Positions 25,711 through 35,975 are shown, counted from the first letter of the stretch. The stretch is 64,000 bases of DNA from Planomicrobium sp. Y74 (GCF_003668635.1 NZ_RCWH01000001.1:62001-126000), one strand, 5' to 3'. Made by a program: numbers and translations. Notes: a model not told the origin generated them from the sequence alone.

Positions 25711-26286
25711 TTACTCTTCTATTTTTACCAGCTGTTCTTTTTCCACGCCAAAGCCTCCGATGCCACCCGGATCTTTATTGTATTGAATAATTCCCATGGT
25801 TTTCGCTTCAGCTTCAAGCTCGGTGAAACTTTCGTCAGTAACAACCAAAAACATGTCTGCATACACACGGCCATCGCCTATAATTATGTTGCCTTCATAG
25901 TTCATCTGATCTGGCAAGCTATCAAAACCGATGTCACTGTCTTCTTTTTTGGCAAAAAGAAGCGTTTCACCTTCTGCCAATTCCGGTATAGAGGAAAGAG
26001 CTTCAGTATCTCTGCCATCTTTCACTTCTTGCAGCAATTCCTTTTCCAGCAGATACTGTGCAGAGGTTTCGTCCATAATCATCAACCGTTTTCCATCAGT
26101 ATGCATTAATTTCACAGAAAGAGATTCTTTTTCTACTTGCCCTTTATGCTCTTCTTTCAGTGAAGACAAAACTTTTTCTTCATCCCCGTACAGAATGATG
26201 CCGTTCGCTTTATCTAATATATTGCATCCCGAAAGAATTATTGCTCCACCGCATAATGCTGCTAACCATAAAGTAATTTTTTTCAT
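25711..26286 (-). CDS. Predicted lipoprotein, unknown
   Basis: A 191-residue protein with a lipoprotein signal: a short basic start (MKK), a hydrophobic stretch and lipobox LSGC with Cys21 as the predicted lipidated residue. The mature part is acidic, with no domain I recognise ([40 protein letters not shown]). ATG at 26286 follows GAGGAGAG. It should be anchored to the outer face of the membrane. Monocistronic. Confidence 0.8.
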   Translation of the reverse strand: MKKITLWLAALCGGAIILSGCNILDKANGIILYGDEEKVLSSLKEEHKGQVEKESLSVKLMHTDGKRLMIMDETSAQYLLEKELLQEVKDGRDTEALSSIPELAEGETLLFAKKEDSDIGFDSLPDQMNYEGNIIIGDGRVYADMFLVVTDESFTELEAEAKTMGIIQYNKDPGGIGGFGVEKEQLVKIEE

Positions 26287-26467
26287 GATATTCTCTCCTC
26301 AGATTCTGATTTTTGAGTTCATCCCAAGTTAATAAAGCCAGCTCTAAGCTGTCATTTCCTCTTCTTGGTTACTGCCTTATTAATTGGGATAACTTAACTA
26401 TATAGGGGATGCCTAAGGGCAGCATTTACTTAAGATGACGTTAATCTTACAGTTTCGTCATAAACGA

Positions 26468-26503
26468 AAAAAAGCCGCCCCGATTGTAGCCGGGACGGCC
26501 TGT
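26468..26503 (-). terminator. Terminator of the M32 carboxypeptidase gene
   Basis: In the minus direction GGCCGTCCCG pairs with CGGGGCGGC around GCTACAAT, followed by TTTTTTT. Confidence 0.85.
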
Positions 26504-26512
26504 GAAACTCTA

Positions 26513-28015
26513 TTAAGCTAATTGATAAACTTTCGAATATTTCTCTTCCAGGTATTTCGCCAGATGCTCCGCATTCAGCCCTTCACCCGTCGCTTCTTCC
26601 AAAATTTCTAGAGGTTTTTTCATCGATCCGTGCTTATGGACATTTTCAGTAAGCCAGTTCCGGATCGGTGTAATATCTCCCGCTGCCAGAAGTTCATCAT
26701 AATTCGGCAGATCCTTCAGCATGGCGTTCTTGAACTGTGCTGCGTACATATACCCGAGCGCATAAGATGGAAAATAACCGAAGCTCGCGCCAGCCCAGTG
26801 GACATCCTGCAAAACACCTTCTGCATCGTTTGAAGGACGGATGCCGAGGTATTCCTCATATTTATCATTCCAGAGCTGGGGCAGATCTTTCACTTCCAAA
26901 TCGCCATTGAACAGACCCTTCTCCAATTCGTATCGGATCATGATATGAAGTGCATAAGTCAGTTCATCGGCTTCAATTCGGATGAGCGAAGGCTTGGACT
27001 CATTGATTGCGCGGATAAACTCTTCCTGCGGCACCTGCCCAAACTGCTCAGGTGAAAATACTTTCAGAAGTTCATAATTCTTTTCCCAGAATTTCTCACT
27101 GCGGCCGACAAAATTCTCAAAAAACAATGATTGGGATTCGTGGATGCCCATAGATGCACCTGTCTCCACTAGTGTTCCACTCAATTCTTCACCGATATTC
27201 TGTTCATACAGCGCATGACCACATTCATGGATGGTGCCGAAAACAGCTGTCCGGAAATCTTTTTCATCATACTTTGTTGTAATCCGTACATCCTGGCGGT
27301 TGATGCCGATCATGAATGGATGCACCGTTTCGTCCAGCCTGCCAGCTTCAAAGTCATAACCCAGCTGTTCAAGGATTTTATCACTGAAACTTTCCTGTGC
27401 CTCTTTCGGAAATTGGCGAAACAGGAAATCTGTCTTTGGTTTATTGGTTGATTCAGCAATCTTATGCACCAGTGGGATGATGCGATTGCGCAATTCGCCA
27501 AACACCTCATCCAGAATTTCAGTTGTCATGCCCGGTTCGTATTGATCCAGCAATGTGTTGTAGGCACTGCCATTCTTTTCTCCCCAGTAGCCGATCATTT
27601 TTTTCGTTGTAGCCACCATTTTTTCAAGATATGGCTGGAATAAAGAAAAATCATCTGTATCTTTGGCTGTTTCCCAGACTGATTCAGCTTTGGATTGCAG
27701 AATCACAAATTCCTTATATTCGTCAGCTGGAATCTTTTTGCTTAGATCATACTGTTTCCGTGCTTCTTCCACAGAACGCAGCATGACCGGTTCCAGCTCA
27801 TCTTTTTTTGCTTCCAATGCTGTTATAAGAGTTCCGAATTCATCGGAAGTTGACATAATAAAAATATCAGAAGAAATCACGCCGATTGTTTCTGACCGCA
27901 AATCCACCCCTTTTTTGGGCGCTCCTGTACGCAAATCCCAATAAAGCAATGAAACTGCTTCATTATAAGCTATCAGTTTCTTCATATGTTCCGTAAATTG
28001 CATTTCCAATGACAT
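26513..28015 (-). CDS. ypwA: M32 family metallocarboxypeptidase (YpwA-like)
   Basis: A 500-residue protein with the zinc motif HECGH (His263, Glu264, His267) in FGTIHECGHALYEQ. Further M32-type segments are HPFMIGINRQDVRITTKYDE and ESQSLFFENFVGRS. Length and position beside ypvA fit B. subtilis YpwA, a carboxypeptidase Taq homologue that removes C-terminal residues. It is cytoplasmic. ATG at 28015 lies six bases after AAAGGGGG. Confidence 0.92.
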   Translation of the reverse strand: MSLEMQFTEHMKKLIAYNEAVSLLYWDLRTGAPKKGVDLRSETIGVISSDIFIMSTSDEFGTLITALEAKKDELEPVMLRSVEEARKQYDLSKKIPADEYKEFVILQSKAESVWETAKDTDDFSLFQPYLEKMVATTKKMIGYWGEKNGSAYNTLLDQYEPGMTTEILDEVFGELRNRIIPLVHKIAESTNKPKTDFLFRQFPKEAQESFSDKILEQLGYDFEAGRLDETVHPFMIGINRQDVRITTKYDEKDFRTAVFGTIHECGHALYEQNIGEELSGTLVETGASMGIHESQSLFFENFVGRSEKFWEKNYELLKVFSPEQFGQVPQEEFIRAINESKPSLIRIEADELTYALHIMIRYELEKGLFNGDLEVKDLPQLWNDKYEEYLGIRPSNDAEGVLQDVHWAGASFGYFPSYALGYMYAAQFKNAMLKDLPNYDELLAAGDITPIRNWLTENVHKHGSMKKPLEILEEATGEGLNAEHLAKYLEEKYSKVYQLA

Positions 28016-28068
28016 ATATATCCCCCTTTGTCGAATGGGTCTATTATATCATGAATGGGTTACAGTTT

Positions 28069-29976
28069 TTAAAAATTTTCGGCAGAAACCGGCAGAACCG
28101 CCTGCCATAAGTGCTCGAGTGCCAGTTCATCTTCATTTAGCAGCAAGTGGATTTCTCCGTGGTCTTCCGATGTTCGGATCAGCCGTCCGATGCCTTGCTG
28201 AACTCTGAGCTGCATGAATGGAAGATCGATTTCTTCAAGCGGGTTGGTGCTGAATTTTCGTTTAGCCTCAAAAACCGGATCCTGCGGCGGGAAAGGCAAA
28301 TCCACAATAATAACTTGTGTTAAGGCGTCTTTCGGCAAATCGAGTCCTTCCCATAGATGATAGGAACAGAGAACTTGGAACTTCGCTTCCTGGAAGTCTT
28401 TCACGACGGTAGACAGTTCACGGTCCCCTTCAAATTCGATTTTATAAGCGTGGTCAAGCGGCAGTGATTGCTTGAAATTCTCCATATCCATTTTTGATTT
28501 GAATAAAATCAGCGTCTGCTCTCCACTCGACAGTAAATCGTAGGCTCGCTGGAATTTATGCTGCTGTTCCAGTGGATGTTTCAGTACTTTCATGACGTCT
28601 TCATAGTCAAATGGCGATGGTACCGAGAATGACTGGTATTTATCAATCCCAAGACTATCGGAAAGATAGCTGAAATCTTTCTTAATCGACAATGTAGCGG
28701 ATGAGAAAATGATCGGCACTTTGCCATCGAATAACTTCTCATCAAGAATATCTGTCACGAGACGAGGCATGATGACCAGTGTTTCAATATCATCTTTTAC
28801 TTCCAGCCAGTGTACTGCGTCGCCTTCTTCAGTGAACAAGCCCATTGAAAAGATATATTTCTCAAAAAACTCTTCGGCTAAACGCAATTCATATTCGGGA
28901 ATTGTGAATAATTCACCTTCGAATACAAATTCCTCCAGCAGCAGATTGATATGATTGACCAGCCCCTTGCCTAAACTGATTAACGCTGGGTCTCTTTTTA
29001 TCGCTTTACGGTCTTCATCACTGTCCACTATATTTTTCCTCAACAGGCGGAAGAAATCGTTATGCAGATCAATGGTCTCTTCGATCATATTCAACGTTTT
29101 TTCGCGGACATTATCAGCCAGTATGCTTTCGGTTACAGCGAGAAGTGTGCTCTCCTGCACTTCATATGTTAAAGCGCGCTGCGCCGCAAATTCCAGCAGA
29201 TGTCCTTCATCAAGCACGATTTGCGAGAATTCCGGCAACAATGGCGTCTGTCCTTCACGGATGCGCGTTTCTTTTGTCCATAGATGCTCCATCAGGAAAT
29301 CATGGGAACAGATGACGAGGTCCGTCGCTTCCCGGTAATGGTTGCGGTGGATGGTCTGACCGCATTTATTGCGAAGTTCACACGCAGCACAGTTCTGGAT
29401 CGGGTGGTAATTGACCTGCTGCCACTGTTCGTCATTGATCTCCGGAAAACTTGAGCGTTCCCCGTATGGATAAGTGTTTTGCATTGAAAACGTTTTGTTC
29501 ACAAATTCCGGAAGCCTTGATTCTATATCATCCAGAAAGTCCGCTCCGCTTCTTTTCTTCGCCCCTTCCAGCCGCTGCAGGCACAGGTACTGATCACGGG
29601 ATTTCGCAAGGCGGACATCCAGGTTCAAATCAAAAAGCTCATCCAAACGGTCGATATCGCCGCCCTTTTTAACTAATTGCTCAATCAAAGTTTCATCTGC
29701 GCAGGAAATTAATGCCGGTTTTCCTGTATAGCGCGCATATGCAATCGCCGGCAATAGGTAGGCAAGCGTTTTACCCGTTCCGACTCCCGCTTCGGCAAAC
29801 ATTACAGATTTTTCTTTCAGCGCTTTTTCAATTTGAAAAGCCATAAAGATCTGTTCATCCCGAAGGTCATAGCCTTTTTCAGGCAAATCGTCGTAGAAAA
29901 CATCTCCGATCCAGTCATTTAAGGATTCGAAGAACGTTTTATCTTTGGATAAAGGGAATGGTATTGGTTGTCTCAT
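28069..29976 (-). CDS. ypvA: DinG/XPD-type ATP-dependent DNA helicase YpvA
   Basis: A 635-residue superfamily 2 helicase with Walker A AGVGTGKT (63-70), DEGH box (256-259) and a C-terminal QGIGRLIRTSEDHG motif VI. Four cysteines between motifs I and II (132, 196, 199, 205; NCAACELRNKC) have the spacing of the XPD-type iron-sulfur cluster. It matches B. subtilis YpvA in size. ATG at 29976 follows GAGGAGAG. A second family member, DinG at 45.5 kb, lacks these cysteines. Confidence 0.9.
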   Translation of the reverse strand: MRQPIPFPLSKDKTFFESLNDWIGDVFYDDLPEKGYDLRDEQIFMAFQIEKALKEKSVMFAEAGVGTGKTLAYLLPAIAYARYTGKPALISCADETLIEQLVKKGGDIDRLDELFDLNLDVRLAKSRDQYLCLQRLEGAKKRSGADFLDDIESRLPEFVNKTFSMQNTYPYGERSSFPEINDEQWQQVNYHPIQNCAACELRNKCGQTIHRNHYREATDLVICSHDFLMEHLWTKETRIREGQTPLLPEFSQIVLDEGHLLEFAAQRALTYEVQESTLLAVTESILADNVREKTLNMIEETIDLHNDFFRLLRKNIVDSDEDRKAIKRDPALISLGKGLVNHINLLLEEFVFEGELFTIPEYELRLAEEFFEKYIFSMGLFTEEGDAVHWLEVKDDIETLVIMPRLVTDILDEKLFDGKVPIIFSSATLSIKKDFSYLSDSLGIDKYQSFSVPSPFDYEDVMKVLKHPLEQQHKFQRAYDLLSSGEQTLILFKSKMDMENFKQSLPLDHAYKIEFEGDRELSTVVKDFQEAKFQVLCSYHLWEGLDLPKDALTQVIIVDLPFPPQDPVFEAKRKFSTNPLEEIDLPFMQLRVQQGIGRLIRTSEDHGEIHLLLNEDELALEHLWQAVLPVSAENF

Positions 29977-30029
29977 AAACTCTCCTCACAGAGAAACGGA
30001 AGAGCCGATGCCCTTCCGTTCCATCAATT

Positions 30030-31163
30030 TTATTTTTTCGGACGCTCTCCCCAGAATTGGAAAAGATCTGTTCGTATAAAGCCATTGAATAATTTTCTTT
30101 TTTTCGTCGCCGGCTGGCCATAAAGTGTTTCAAATCTTGCCATTGAAGACAGGATGTAAACAGACCAAGTAGGGTGTTTTGAAAATACTCTTCCCATATC
30201 CTGTATCATCTCTTCAATAATTTCAATTTCACCGATTCGTTCACCGTAAGGCGGATTGCCGACTACAACACCATTTTCTTCTGTCGTTTTAAAATCTTTG
30301 ACCTGGCGTTGTTCAAATTGGATAATATCAGCAAATCCGGCTTCAAGCGCATTCTGCTCAGCAATTTTAACCATCCGGTGATCAATGTCGGTTCCCAGAA
30401 TATTTAACGGCTGATCATAATTCGCCATCTCTTCTGCCTGTTCCCGAACTTCATTCCAGATATCTTCACCGATCCATGGCCATTTTTCACTGTCAAATTC
30501 GCGGTTATAGCCCGGTGCAATGTTTTGGCCGATCATTGCGGCTTCTATGACAATTGTTCCTGAACCGCAGAATGGATCGACAAAAGGGCGATCCGGCGTC
30601 CAGCGTGATAACTTCACCAGAGCTGCTGCAAGTGTTTCCTTGAGTGGCGCTTCCCCCTGGTCGACACGATAGCCGCGTTTATGCAAGCCGGCGCCGCTCG
30701 TATCGATGGACAATTGTACTTTATCTTTTAAGATGGATACTTCGATTTTAAAGCGTGGACCCGATTCATCCAGGAAGGAGTTGCGGTGGTAAGCTTTTTT
30801 CAAACGTTCGACAATCGCTTTTTTGACGATGGACTGGCAATTCGGCACTGAGTGCAGGGTGGATTTCACTGATTTTCCCTGTACCGGAAATTCTGCATCC
30901 ACTGGAAGGAATTTTTCCCACTCAATTTCCTTGGTCTTTTCGAATAACTCATCGAACGTAAAGGCATTGAATTCGCCTGCGATAATTTTCACACGATCTG
31001 CAGTGCGCAGCCAAAGATTCGTTTTAACAATATCCCGCTCGTCTCCTTCGAAGAAAACTTTGCCGTTTTCAGTTTGGGTTTCGTAACCCATGTCTTTCAC
31101 TTCACTGGCGACAATGGACTCAAGGCCCATTGCAGCAGTCGCTAACAATTTATATGTAGCCAT
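30030..31163 (-). CDS. ypsC: THUMP-domain class I rRNA methyltransferase (YpsC/RlmL-like)
   Basis: A 377-residue protein. The N-terminal ferredoxin-like/THUMP region (ATYKLLATAAMGLESIVASE to about residue 160) leads into a Rossmann methyltransferase with the SAM motif DPFCGSGTIVIEAA and the catalytic NPPYGERIG. The NPPY tetrad marks N2-guanine methylation of 23S rRNA, as in the RlmL N-terminal half. ATG at 31163 with AAAGGG eight bases upstream; the frame continues to 31265 into a repeat without a start signal. Synteny with gpsB-rnpB-ypsC in B. subtilis. Confidence 0.9.
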   Translation of the reverse strand: MATYKLLATAAMGLESIVASEVKDMGYETQTENGKVFFEGDERDIVKTNLWLRTADRVKIIAGEFNAFTFDELFEKTKEIEWEKFLPVDAEFPVQGKSVKSTLHSVPNCQSIVKKAIVERLKKAYHRNSFLDESGPRFKIEVSILKDKVQLSIDTSGAGLHKRGYRVDQGEAPLKETLAAALVKLSRWTPDRPFVDPFCGSGTIVIEAAMIGQNIAPGYNREFDSEKWPWIGEDIWNEVREQAEEMANYDQPLNILGTDIDHRMVKIAEQNALEAGFADIIQFEQRQVKDFKTTEENGVVVGNPPYGERIGEIEIIEEMIQDMGRVFSKHPTWSVYILSSMARFETLYGQPATKKRKLFNGFIRTDLFQFWGERPKK

Positions 31164-31242
31164 ACTTACACCCTTTCCTGTTGACTCTGTAGTTCCATTA
31201 TATAGAAGTAAATATTTATATAAAATATAAAATAAATTCTTT

Positions 31243-31505
31243 ATAGCCGATATTCCGCAAAACAACTTCGCTTGCCGGGGGCTCGCGCTGAAATCCCCAA
31301 GGCGTTTTCGCTGTTTTGCTCCATATCTTTAGAGACATCTCTCAGCAAAGGCGCGGCTCCGGACTGAGCGGAGCGATAAGACGAGTGCTTTTCTCGGCTT
31401 ATTGCGGGAGCTAAGGTGCGCCATGAGCTTGCGGCGCCACCTTTGCGACGAGCAGTGCGCAGGAGCATAATTTTTGCACTGTCCATAGCGCCGAAGCGGC
31501 ATATT
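31243..31505. repeat. R1 repeat, modules a-c-d-e (b deleted)
   Basis: Module a (CGATATTCCGCAAAACAACT), a shortened c (GGGGGCTCGCGCTGAAATCC), d (TTTTGCTCCATATCTTTAG) and e (TCGGCTTATTGCGGGAGC, GACGAGCAGTGCGCAGGAGC, TGTCCATAGCGCC) follow in the same orientation as at 829. Module b is missing between a and c. It lies in the 480-base gap between ypsC and rnpB. Confidence 0.83.
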
Positions 31506-31596
31506 TATATTGATTCTTTAATCGACTAAAATAGTTAACCAGATTTCGAAAAAACTATTCAATGCCAGCGCTTCTTCCACTATCTATAATCATGAA

Positions 31597-31626
31597 GAAA
31601 AGCTCTCCCTGGGGAGAGCTTTTTTA
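31597..31626 (-). terminator. Terminator of rnpB
   Basis: AAAAGCTCTCCC and GGGGAGAGCTTTTTT form a tight hairpin (loop within CTGG), 14 bases beyond the rnpB 3' end. It reads well in both directions. Confidence 0.88.
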
Positions 31627-31639
31627 AATTGCAATTTAA

Positions 31640-32040
31640 GACCATCAGAAATTCTATAAGCCATGTTTTGTTTTCCACGTACTCAAACGGCTCTCGCCTT
31701 GTACACTTGGAAGGCAATCATCTATCTGCAGGACTGCTCCTGCCTTTTCCTCAGTTCAATTCCTTTGGAAAAGTGCCCCTACCATAGTTTGGGTTTCTCA
31801 CTCGCGGGGTTTACCTCGTTCCACCTGCATAATTTCTTATGCAGCTCCGTCACTGTGGCACTTTCAGGGTATTTCGACCATATCCGAAGACTTAGGTGTT
31901 CTACCCGCCGTCAACTGCAAAAGCAGCTGCCTTAGCTTATTGTTTCGCTAAGCGCGATCACTACGGCCATCTCAGGTCCGTGCGAGCATGGACTTTCCTC
32001 TCCGGCCGGTAGCCGGAGCGATTGCCAGAATTCCAATGGC
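31640..32040 (-). ncRNA. rnpB: RNase P RNA, Bacillus type (class B)
   Basis: On the minus strand the conserved RNase P landmarks appear in order: GAGGAAAGTCCATGCTCGCA near the 5' end, TGAGATGGCCGTAGTGATCG, GTCTTCGGATATGG, AAAGTGCCACAGTGACGGAG, GTGGAACGAGGTAAACCCCG, CGAGCGAGAAACCCAAACTA, ATAGATGATTGCC and the 3' ACATGGCTTATAGAA. The 5' GCCATTGGAATTC can pair with 3' GAATTTCTGATGGT as helix P1. Length is about 401 nt, as for B. subtilis. The RNA cleaves 5' leaders from tRNA precursors with the RnpA protein. Confidence 0.97.
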
Positions 32041-32046
32041 TACACT

Positions 32047-32075
32047 AGTATACTGCATTTGCTCCAATAAAACAA
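32047..32075 (-). promoter_or_regulatory. rnpB promoter
   Basis: Reading the minus strand: TTGTTT (32075-32070), 17-base spacer, TATACT (32052-32047). This puts the start of transcription at about 32040, the 5' end of P1. It overlaps nothing coding; gpsB ends at 32082. Confidence 0.75.
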
Positions 32076-32081
32076 AGAGTA

Positions 32082-32375
32082 TTACTCGTTGTTCAATTTA
32101 TTGCCAAAAACATGGTTTTCCAGATGGGAAAGCCTGCGCAAAATATCAAAATTTGTCGTGCCCGGTGCAGGAGTTGCCTGCTTGCGGGGAGCGTCTTCCA
32201 ATTCAGCGCGTAAACGCTTGTTTTCATTCATCAATTGATCGATTTTCTTGTTGAATGCTTCATAATCCTGAATGATATCATCCAGGAAGTGATCAACCTC
32301 ATCTTGGTTATAACCACGCATACCTGTTTTAAAATCTTTTTCTAAAATATCTTTAGCTGTGAATTTAATGTCCAT
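32082..32375 (-). CDS. gpsB: Cell division regulator GpsB
   Basis: A 97-residue DivIVA-like protein. The N-terminal domain ([38 protein letters not shown]) is followed by a coiled coil to about residue 68, a linker ([12 protein letters not shown]) and a short C-terminal helical domain ([17 protein letters not shown]). GpsB shuttles the penicillin-binding protein PBP1 between sidewall and septum; ponA itself lies 4.8 kb away here. ATG at 32375 with AAGGACG upstream; the frame to 32396 is not used. Confidence 0.95.
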   Translation of the reverse strand: MDIKFTAKDILEKDFKTGMRGYNQDEVDHFLDDIIQDYEAFNKKIDQLMNENKRLRAELEDAPRKQATPAPGTTNFDILRRLSHLENHVFGNKLNNE

Positions 32376-32438
32376 TTTAATCGTCCTTCCATACAAGACT
32401 GCTTATGTTCAGTATATCATAAGCATAATTTTTGTGTT

Positions 32439-33698
32439 TTAAAACTTCTTATTTGAAGGACGATTTTTTTGTTTTTTCAATTCAAGCCTAACGAGCCTTT
32501 TATCAATATCACGGACAAGCGATTTCCTGATTTCCAGCTGCCCACTGGCTTCTTTTGCAAAACCTGCCATAATCAAAGCTTTTTCATAATCTTTGATTTG
32601 ATGTTCATATAATTTAGCTGCATGTATCCAGGCTTCCACTTCTACCGGCCCTCTCAAATTTGGGGCAGCTTCTGTAAACAGCTTTACAGCTTCTTCGTAT
32701 TGGCCGCTGCGTTTTCGCTGTATCGCCAGGAAATAACGGGCAAGTGCCGAAGAAGCACCTCGTTCAGCTGTAACATGTTCAAGATACGCAGCGCTTTGGT
32801 CAAATTGTTTCAGATCAGCGTACCATTTTCCGATATTCGTGTAGGCGCCGAATGTTTCAGATTCAAGATCTTCCATCAAAAGGTCTGATGAAAGAACATA
32901 GAGGGATACAAGTGATAGTATATCCAGTTCGTTATGGTACAGGACTTTATCGAGAGCTTCCGGGTAGCCGCTTTTCACGGCATCGAGATAGATGGCCGGT
33001 ATCAGAAATCCGGGAACGTCGCCTTCCCTGCTGAATCCAAGCTTTTCTTCTTCGATGGTGCTCAGCTTCATTCGTGATAATTCATTTTTCCATATCCTTT
33101 TTGTCCCATGGAAGAGGTCAATCTGCCGTAGCGGCTTCAGTTTCGGCAAAATATTCCGGTGCATCGTCCATCTCGAGGTCAGTTGAGGCCAATCAAAACT
33201 TTTTCCGTTATATGAGAAAATGATTGGATCTTCCGAGCGCCAAAGATTTGTCTCGATCAGAAAAGCGGCTTCATTGGATGGGTCCGGCATAATATACTGG
33301 ACCATTTCAAATCCTTCTTCCGTACGTTCCAATAATCCCACTAGAAATATATAAGCTCCTGTGCCGCTTAGGCCAGTCGTTTCAGTATCAAAAAACAGGA
33401 TGCGCTCTTCTTTTTTCAACTTGAACGGATGATCAAATTCAACATTTTCCCATGCTGACAGCACCCTGTCCAGTTCATTTAAAGTGATATTTCCATGACG
33501 TGTCTCAAAGGGATAGCGAATCACCTTTTTAAAAACGAAACCAAAGTCGTTTTCCACCAGCTCAAGTCCGATTTTCTGCCATCTGCTTTCATGCAGCGGC
33601 CGCTTCTTTTCCTGCTTTTGTGTTTTTGGTTTCGATTTGGCACCTGCATCTTTTTTGAGCATGCCTTTCATCTGCAGCAATTTATTTTCGAATGACAT
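32439..33698 (-). CDS. mrfB: Mitomycin repair exonuclease MrfB (YprB)
   Basis: A 419-residue protein with a DEDD-type exonuclease domain: FFDTETTGLSGTGAYIFLVG (motif I), YNGKSFDWPQL (motif II) and a C-terminal HNELDILSLVSLY (motif III). The last 130 residues look like TPR repeats (AYTNIGKWYADLKQFDQSAA; GQYEEAVKLFTEA). In B. subtilis MrfA and MrfB act together in a UvrA-independent pathway for mitomycin C lesions. ATG at 33698 lies 6 bp after the mrfA stop. Confidence 0.9.
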   Translation of the reverse strand: MSFENKLLQMKGMLKKDAGAKSKPKTQKQEKKRPLHESRWQKIGLELVENDFGFVFKKVIRYPFETRHGNITLNELDRVLSAWENVEFDHPFKLKKEERILFFDTETTGLSGTGAYIFLVGLLERTEEGFEMVQYIMPDPSNEAAFLIETNLWRSEDPIIFSYNGKSFDWPQLTSRWTMHRNILPKLKPLRQIDLFHGTKRIWKNELSRMKLSTIEEEKLGFSREGDVPGFLIPAIYLDAVKSGYPEALDKVLYHNELDILSLVSLYVLSSDLLMEDLESETFGAYTNIGKWYADLKQFDQSAAYLEHVTAERGASSALARYFLAIQRKRSGQYEEAVKLFTEAAPNLRGPVEVEAWIHAAKLYEHQIKDYEKALIMAGFAKEASGQLEIRKSLVRDIDKRLVRLELKKQKNRPSNKKF

Positions 33699-33704
33699 CG
33701 GCTA

Positions 33705-35975
33705 TCACCTCTCTTCGCGAAGCTCGTCGAGTAATCTGATGACATTTTCCTTCATATTGACCATGGCATCCTGCGCGCCGATGCACGATGGGCAGCCATC
33801 CAGGCAAGGACATTCCGCAACGTGGCTCCTCGCTTTTTCAAGCAGGGGCAGCCACATATCATAAATCCGCTCACTGATGCCGATGCCTCCCGGATATGAA
33901 TCATGGATAAAGAACGATGGCAGATCATTATGCGGTGATTTCACCTGTGGTACCACATGAACGTCACGGCGGTCACAGGACACGAATATAGGGATAAATG
34001 ATTCGATGGCGTATGCCGCACCGGTCATCATATCGGATAACTCCGAATCCGAAAATCCATCCGGCTTGCCGAAACTCAGCCACGTGGAAGAAGTATGAAG
34101 TTCTTCGGCCGGCAATGAAATAGGACCGGACCCGATATTGTCATGCGAATCAAATCTGATTTTCTTGAAAATGGTCGGCATCGCCAATACCGCAATATCG
34201 CCGTAAAAAACTTCTGACCTTTGCATATCTTTTGTTTTGTCTTCACTCATCACTTTTAACTCGACTGCCAGATTGGCGTCCGTGAAATAATCGACATCAA
34301 CTTCCCGGACATAAGCTTTCTTTTCTTCCCAATCCAGGATTTCAACCTGGAACTGGGTTCCCTGGTGAAGATAGATCGCCTCTTCGTGCAATAAAGTCAA
34401 AGCGCTGAAGCGGTCCATTTCCCCTATCACCCGGGTATCAGATGGAACCGACTGGTCAATGATGACGACATTTTCCTGTGAAGCTGAACGCAATGAAATA
34501 TCATGTGCCGGAAAACGGTCGCTCATCCAGTGCCAGCGATCGGAAGTACGTACCAGTACACCCTGTTCCTGCAAATACTCAAGCAATTCCTGCACTTCGA
34601 ATTCGCCATACATTTCATCTGACGAAAAAGGCAATTCGAACGAAGCACATTTCAAATGATCCATTAAAATAATGATATTCTCCGGATGGATTCTTGCTTC
34701 TTCCGGCGATTGATCCAGCAGATAGGAAGGGTTGTTGATGATGTATTGATCCAGTGCTGTCGACTGTGCGACATAGACGACCAAAGATTCATCCTGGCGT
34801 CTTCCGGCGCGTCCGGCTTGTTGCCATGCGCTGGCGATATTCCCGGGATAACCCGTCATGATGCAAGCCTGCAGCTGTCCGATGTCTACGCCAAGTTCCA
34901 GGGCGTTTGTTGAAACGACACATTGAATCGAGCCATCACGCAAACCTTTCTCGATCGCCCGCCGTTCGGTCGGCAAATAGCCGCCGCGGTAGCCTTTAAT
35001 GGATTCATCCTGAAGCTTCATCTTGGTGATTGCCTGAAGATATGTGACAAGCATCTCGACTCTGACCCGGCTTTTGGCAAATACGATTGTCTGTATCCCT
35101 TGTTTAATCAGCAGCGTCGCCAAATCACGCACTTCAAGCACCGCACTTCTTCTGACACCGAAAGTCGGATGGATGATTGGCGGGTTGTAAAATACGATAT
35201 GCTTTTTGCCGGAAGGTGCTCCGTTCTGATCGATCAGCGCATGTTGTTCATTGGTCAGCGCTTCCGCCAATTCCTTGGGATTGGCAATTGTTGCGGATGT
35301 GCAGATGAAAACGGGATTGCTGCCGTAAAATTCACAGATCCGTTTAAGGCGTCTGATAACATGTGAAACATGCGTTCCGAAAACGCCTTTATATGTGTGC
35401 AATTCATCAATAACAATGTAATGCAGGTTTTCAAACAAAGATACCCATTTTGTATGATGCGGCAAAATGGCAGAATGCAGCATGTCTGGGTTGGTCATGA
35501 CGATTTGCCCCGCTTTCCGGACTTTCGTTCTGATGGCCGGAGAAGTGTCGCCGTCATACGTATAGGATAAAATCTCTTTTTCCGTTTTTTCTATCAGATC
35601 GTGAAGATCACTTTTCTGATCCTGTGCCAGGGCTTTTGTCGGAAACAGATAAAGCGCCCTCGCTCCCGGATCGTTCAGGATTTTATGAAGCACCGGCAGA
35701 TGGTAGCAATAGGACTTTCCGGAAGCTGTCGGCGTGACAGCTGTATAGGATTTCCCTTCCTGGGCCAGATCGAAGGCTTCACGCTGGTGCGTATATAATT
35801 GTTCAATGCCTTTTTTTCTGAGTGCCGCTTTCAGGCTGTCGTGCATCTCTACCGGAAAATCAGCGTATCTTGCCGGTTTTTCTTCCTTCGTATGCCAATG
35901 GACGATCCGCTCCATCATATCCGGTTCTGTTTTCCATTCATCCATCAATTGAGGCAATGTTTTCTTTCTGATCAT
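33705..35975 (-). CDS. mrfA: Mitomycin repair helicase MrfA (YprA)
   Basis: A 756-residue superfamily 2 helicase. Motif I is TPTASGKSYCYHLP, motif II VIDELHTY (DELH rather than DEAH), motif III TSATIANP and motif VI QQAGRAGRRQ. The C-terminal third is the DUF1998 region with the cysteine cluster CPCLDGCPSCIG, a probable zinc site. B. subtilis MrfA is a 3'-5' helicase in mitomycin C repair with MrfB. Its ATG overlaps the yppE stop by four bases (ATGA). Confidence 0.93.
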   Translation of the reverse strand: MIRKKTLPQLMDEWKTEPDMMERIVHWHTKEEKPARYADFPVEMHDSLKAALRKKGIEQLYTHQREAFDLAQEGKSYTAVTPTASGKSYCYHLPVLHKILNDPGARALYLFPTKALAQDQKSDLHDLIEKTEKEILSYTYDGDTSPAIRTKVRKAGQIVMTNPDMLHSAILPHHTKWVSLFENLHYIVIDELHTYKGVFGTHVSHVIRRLKRICEFYGSNPVFICTSATIANPKELAEALTNEQHALIDQNGAPSGKKHIVFYNPPIIHPTFGVRRSAVLEVRDLATLLIKQGIQTIVFAKSRVRVEMLVTYLQAITKMKLQDESIKGYRGGYLPTERRAIEKGLRDGSIQCVVSTNALELGVDIGQLQACIMTGYPGNIASAWQQAGRAGRRQDESLVVYVAQSTALDQYIINNPSYLLDQSPEEARIHPENIIILMDHLKCASFELPFSSDEMYGEFEVQELLEYLQEQGVLVRTSDRWHWMSDRFPAHDISLRSASQENVVIIDQSVPSDTRVIGEMDRFSALTLLHEEAIYLHQGTQFQVEILDWEEKKAYVREVDVDYFTDANLAVELKVMSEDKTKDMQRSEVFYGDIAVLAMPTIFKKIRFDSHDNIGSGPISLPAEELHTSSTWLSFGKPDGFSDSELSDMMTGAAYAIESFIPIFVSCDRRDVHVVPQVKSPHNDLPSFFIHDSYPGGIGISERIYDMWLPLLEKARSHVAECPCLDGCPSCIGAQDAMVNMKENVIRLLDELREER

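Noticed and set aside
31164..31265. N-terminal extension of the YpsC frame to 31265
   Set aside because: The extension runs into an R1 repeat, is hydrophobic and unlike THUMP proteins, and has no binding site.
31663..32254. Open frames of 90 and 88 residues on the plus strand
   Set aside because: They lie antisense to RNase P RNA (and the gpsB end), whose conserved sequence explains the region.
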